DNA of 8,211 bases from NCBI GenBank assembly GCA_021647375.1, contig JAKIUV010000100.1, positions 1-8,211 of the forward strand, written 5' to 3'. The number at the start of each line of letters is the position of its first letter. The stretch's first letter is position 1. Position numbers and translations under genes: made by a program. The stretch is from Robiginitomaculum sp. (lineage in GTDB: Bacteria; Pseudomonadota; Alphaproteobacteria; Caulobacterales; Maricaulaceae). The notes beneath the pieces are model-generated. The model ran no database searches and was not told the DNA's origin. It saw only the letters and a list, made by a program, of their open reading frames with translations. Positions 4,763 through 8,211 of this stretch are shown here, piece after piece.

Positions 4763-7700
4763 ATGGGTCATTTTATCGACAGACTAACATATTTTTCCAA
4801 AATCGACGGCAAGTTCGCGGGCGGTCACGGTATCACGACCAAGGAGCATCGTGGTTGGGAACGTGGTTACCGTGGTCGTTGGGCGCATGATAAAATCGTT
4901 CGTTCAACCCACGGCGTCAATTGTACCGGCTCATGCTCTTGGAAAATTTATGTAAAGAACGGCTTAGTCACTTGGGAAACCCAGCAAACAGATTACCCAC
5001 GCACTCGGGTAGATATGCCCAATCATGAACCACGCGGTTGCTCGCGCGGTGCGAGCTATTCTTGGTATCTATACTCCGCCGCCCGCCTAAAATTTCCCCT
5101 TATCCGTTCGCGCTTACTCAAGGCCTACCGCGAAGCCAAGCAAGCCAACCCTGATCCAGTAGATGCTTGGGCGAGCATAATGAGCGATCCTATTGTCGCC
5201 AATAATTACAAAAAGATGCGCGGGCTTGGTGGTTTTGTACGCGGCGAATGGGACGAAATGAATGAAATTATTGCTGCCGCCAATATTTATACAACCAAAA
5301 CCTATGGCCCTGATCGAGTTGTCGGCTTCTCCCCCATCCCGGCCATGTCTATGGTGTCCTATGCAGCAGGATCACGCTATTTGTCCCTCATGGGCGGCAC
5401 TTGCCTAAGCTTCTATGACTGGTATTGCGACCTACCGCCCTCTTCCCCACAAGTGTGGGGTGAGCAAACAGATGTCCCGGAAAGCGCGGACTGGTTTAAC
5501 TCAAGTTATATCATAGCCTGGGGTTCCAATGTACCACAAACCCGCACACCTGACGCACACTTCTTTACAGAAGCACGCTATAAAGGTACAAAAACAGTTT
5601 CAGTAACACCCGACTATTCCGAAGTCGCAAAACTTACGGACATCTGGCTTAACCCGCGTCAAGGCACAGACGCCGCTATGGCTATGGCCATGGGGCATGT
5701 GGTGTTCAAGGAATTTCACCTCGGTAAAAAGTCCGAATATTTCGAGGACTATATTCGAACCTATTCCGATATGCCTATGCTGGTCATGCTGGAAGAAAAA
5801 GACGGTTATTATAAACCTGGCCGTACTTTGCGTGCCTCTGATTTTACTGGGAATTTGAAAATAAAATCCAGCGATAATCCTGAATGGTGTCCTGTAGTTT
5901 ACGATGAACAATCTAAATCAGTCGTCTCTCCTAATGGCACAGTCGGTTCACGATGGGGCAATAAAGGAAATTGGAATCTAGAGGCCAAAGATCGCGCTAC
6001 AGGTAAGGATATATGGGCGCAACTTAGCTGCATTGACGATAGCGACGAGACAGTTTATGTAGGCTTTCCGTATTTTGGCAATCAGCCCCATGATCAAAAG
6101 CTATTTAACCATACAGATCATGAGGACATCCAAATCCGCAAAGTGCCTGTACGAAAAGTTACTCTGAAAGGCAAAAAAACCGCTTATGTAGCCACTGTCT
6201 ATGATTTAACCGCAGGCAATTACGCTATCGACCGTGGCCTTGAAGACAAGAACTTGGGCGGCGGCAATGTTGCCGAATCTTATGACGATGACGTGCCCTA
6301 CACGCCAGCCTGGCAAGAGGCCATCACGGGTGTAGATCGAGCCAAAGTTATCCAAGTCGCCCGCGAATTTGCTGAAAATGCTGACAAAACTAGAGGGCGT
6401 TCCATGGTCATCTTGGGCGCTGCTATTAACCACTGGTATCATAGTGATATGATTTACCGAGGTATTATCAATTTGCTGATTATGTGCGGCTGTATCGGAA
6501 AATCCGGTGGTGGCTGGGCGCATTATGTGGGGCAAGAAAAACTCCGGCCTCAGACGGGGTGGATACCATTGGCATTCGCCACAGATTGGGTTCGTCCGCC
6601 ACGTCAAATGAATTCCACAAGCTTCTTTTACGCACACTCCAACCAATGGCGTTACGAAAAATTATCAGTTGATGAAATTCTGTCGCCATTGGCCGAAAAA
6701 GGCAAATGGGACAATTATTCTCTTATTGACTGTAATATTCGCTCTGAACGTATGGGCTGGCTTCCTTCATCGCCACAATTTAAGGACAACCCCCTCGGCT
6801 TCAAAGCTAAAGCGGGCGACAAGGACATTAAACAATATGTTGTCGACCGTCTAGTTTCCGGCGATCTTGAATTCTCCTGTGAAGACCCGGATCATAAAAA
6901 CAACTTCCCCCGTAATTTATTTGTCTGGAGATCCAATATTCTTGGCTCAAGTGGTAAAGGGCACGAATATATGCTCAAGCATTTACTCGGAGCTTCAAAC
7001 TCTCTGATGAGTCCCGACATTGCACAAACTGGCTACGACATCCCCACGGAGGTGAAATGGCATGAGCAAGCCCCAGAAGGTAAATTAGACCTCGTTGTTA
7101 CTATTGATTTCCGAATGTCTACCACGGCGGTATATTCTGATATTGTACTGCCGACAGCAACTTGGTATGAGAAAAATGATCTAAATACCTCTGATATGCA
7201 TCCATTTATTCACCCTCTGTCTCGCGCAGTTGATCCGGCGTGGGAAAGTAAATCCGACTGGGCAATATTTAGAGGCCTTGCTGAAAAATTCTCAAATATT
7301 TGCGACGGGCATCTTGGTGTTGAGAGTGATCTGGTTAGTGTACCTATCATGCACGATACACCGGCAGAACTTGGGCAAGCGCTTAGCGTTAAAGACTGGA
7401 AAAAAGGCGAATGCGAAGCAGTGCCTGGAAAGTCTATGCCCGGGCTTGTTGAGGTTAAACGTGACTATCCTAACCTTTATAAGATGTTTACCTCTGTCGG
7501 TCCGTTGCTCGAAAAACTAGGTAATGGTGGCAAGGGTATTGGCTGGAAAACTGGTGACGAAATTGACCTTCTGCGCGGCCTCAACAAAGTTGTACGCGAG
7601 GAAGGTGTTTCTAAGGGACAACCAAAAATCCAAAGCGCTATTGATGCCTGCGAAGTTATCCTTAGCCTTGCGCCTGAAACCAATGGTCAGGTGGCGGTCA

Positions 7701-8211
7701 AAGCTTGGAAAGCGCTTGGCGAATTTACTGGTCGTGAGCATACCCATTTGGCACGTCCTAAACAAGACGAGAAAATCCGCTTTCGTGATGTGCAGGCCCA
7801 ACCGAGGAAAATTATTTCCTCTCCCACTTGGTCAGGGCTGGAGGATGAACATGTCAGCTATAATGCGGGCTATACCAATGTACATGAGCTTATCCCATGG
7901 CGTACACTTACAGGACGCCAGCAATTTTACATCGACCATGAATGGATGAATGATTTTGGAGAGACGCTGTGCGTCTACAAACCACCAATTTCCACTCGGA
8001 CAATAAATGATACCATCAAATCTCGCGGCGACAGCATGCCGCAAATCGCCCTAAACTGGATAACACCGCATCAAAAATGGGGTATCCATTCGACCTATTC
8101 CGATAACTTACTGCTCTTGTCTATGAATAGAGGCGGGCCAATTATCTGGATTTCTGAGATAGATGCCGCCAAAATCGACGTGGTCGATAATGACTGGCTA
8201 GAAGTCTATAA
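4763..8211 (+). CDS. narG: Respiratory nitrate reductase alpha subunit NarG (partial, C-terminus off the right edge)
   Basis: The frame is open for 1149 full codons to the window edge. E. coli NarG has 1247 residues, so about 100 are missing. NarG holds the bis-MGD molybdenum cofactor and reduces nitrate to nitrite at the cytoplasmic face, taking electrons from quinol through NarI and NarH. The match to E. coli NarG is strong and collinear. The FS0 iron-sulfur ligands are H50, C54, C58 and C93 (the H-x3-C-x3-C-x34-C pattern with His as first ligand). D223 in YCDLPP is the molybdenum-coordinating Asp, and this form separates it from periplasmic Nap enzymes and from NxrA-like relatives. The blocks GWAHYVGQEKLRPQTGW and APETNGQVAVKAW are intact. 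The N-terminus has no cleavable Tat signal, as expected for a cytoplasm-facing enzyme. The ATG at 4763 follows AGGAGA at 4752-4757. No frameshift or missing key residue was seen. narHJI should follow. Confidence 0.97.
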   Translation, partial: MGHFIDRLTYFSKIDGKFAGGHGITTKEHRGWERGYRGRWAHDKIVRSTHGVNCTGSCSWKIYVKNGLVTWETQQTDYPRTRVDMPNHEPRGCSRGASYSWYLYSAARLKFPLIRSRLLKAYREAKQANPDPVDAWASIMSDPIVANNYKKMRGLGGFVRGEWDEMNEIIAAANIYTTKTYGPDRVVGFSPIPAMSMVSYAAGSRYLSLMGGTCLSFYDWYCDLPPSSPQVWGEQTDVPESADWFNSSYIIAWGSNVPQTRTPDAHFFTEARYKGTKTVSVTPDYSEVAKLTDIWLNPRQGTDAAMAMAMGHVVFKEFHLGKKSEYFEDYIRTYSDMPMLVMLEEKDGYYKPGRTLRASDFTGNLKIKSSDNPEWCPVVYDEQSKSVVSPNGTVGSRWGNKGNWNLEAKDRATGKDIWAQLSCIDDSDETVYVGFPYFGNQPHDQKLFNHTDHEDIQIRKVPVRKVTLKGKKTAYVATVYDLTAGNYAIDRGLEDKNLGGGNVAESYDDDVPYTPAWQEAITGVDRAKVIQVAREFAENADKTRGRSMVILGAAINHWYHSDMIYRGIINLLIMCGCIGKSGGGWAHYVGQEKLRPQTGWIPLAFATDWVRPPRQMNSTSFFYAHSNQWRYEKLSVDEILSPLAEKGKWDNYSLIDCNIRSERMGWLPSSPQFKDNPLGFKAKAGDKDIKQYVVDRLVSGDLEFSCEDPDHKNNFPRNLFVWRSNILGSSGKGHEYMLKHLLGASNSLMSPDIAQTGYDIPTEVKWHEQAPEGKLDLVVTIDFRMSTTAVYSDIVLPTATWYEKNDLNTSDMHPFIHPLSRAVDPAWESKSDWAIFRGLAEKFSNICDGHLGVESDLVSVPIMHDTPAELGQALSVKDWKKGECEAVPGKSMPGLVEVKRDYPNLYKMFTSVGPLLEKLGNGGKGIGWKTGDEIDLLRGLNKVVREEGVSKGQPKIQSAIDACEVILSLAPETNGQVAVKAWKALGEFTGREHTHLARPKQDEKIRFRDVQAQPRKIISSPTWSGLEDEHVSYNAGYTNVHELIPWRTLTGRQQFYIDHEWMNDFGETLCVYKPPISTRTINDTIKSRGDSMPQIALNWITPHQKWGIHSTYSDNLLLLSMNRGGPIIWISEIDAAKIDVVDNDWLEVY

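Noticed and set aside
6206..6646. Leftward 146-residue frame inside narG
   Set aside because: Antisense to strongly conserved NarG coding sequence; no recognisable domain.
7524..7949. Rightward 141-residue frame overlapping narG
   Set aside because: It is a different frame of conserved NarG codons; the narG frame is unbroken through this stretch.

Overview
The window carries a respiratory nitrate reduction locus. From left to right it holds the start of a leftward gene for a soluble NIT-domain (nitrate/nitrite-sensing) regulator, cut by the left edge; a rightward nitrate transporter of the NarK1 type; a small leftward gene for a His/Met-rich membrane protein; a rightward transporter of the E. 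coli NarK (NarK2) type; and narG, the catalytic subunit of membrane-bound nitrate reductase, cut by the right edge about 100 residues before its expected end. narH, narJ and narI would be expected to the right, outside the window.

The two transporters and NarG form a functional unit. NarK1-type proteins are thought to bring nitrate in with protons and NarK2-type proteins to exchange nitrate for nitrite. NarG reduces the imported nitrate on the cytoplasmic side with electrons from quinol. Each transporter gene has its own promoter. Both promoters contain a TTGAC-N4-GTCAA site of the CRP/FNR family, with its centre 29.5 bp before a CATAAA -10 element, which is the class II activator geometry expected for an anaerobic or nitrogen-oxide switch. 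narG has no separate CRP/FNR site in its 67-bp upstream gap and is probably co-transcribed with the second narK. An 11-bp hairpin with a UACG tetraloop sits in that gap.

The most interesting aspects are regulatory. The soluble NIT protein looks like the nitrate-sensing half of a NasR-type (NIT-ANTAR) antiterminator, which is best known from nitrate assimilation, yet here it lies divergently next to a dissimilatory nar cluster. The same CRP/FNR site that could activate narK1 also overlaps a good -35 of the NIT gene. The small His/Met-rich membrane protein separates two transporter genes that usually sit side by side or are fused.

The host is a proteobacterium. The moderate to low GC content, the TTGAC/GTCAA sites and the NIT-type regulator would suit an alphaproteobacterium, but this is a weak inference. 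No mobile element, tRNA, rRNA or CRISPR array was seen.
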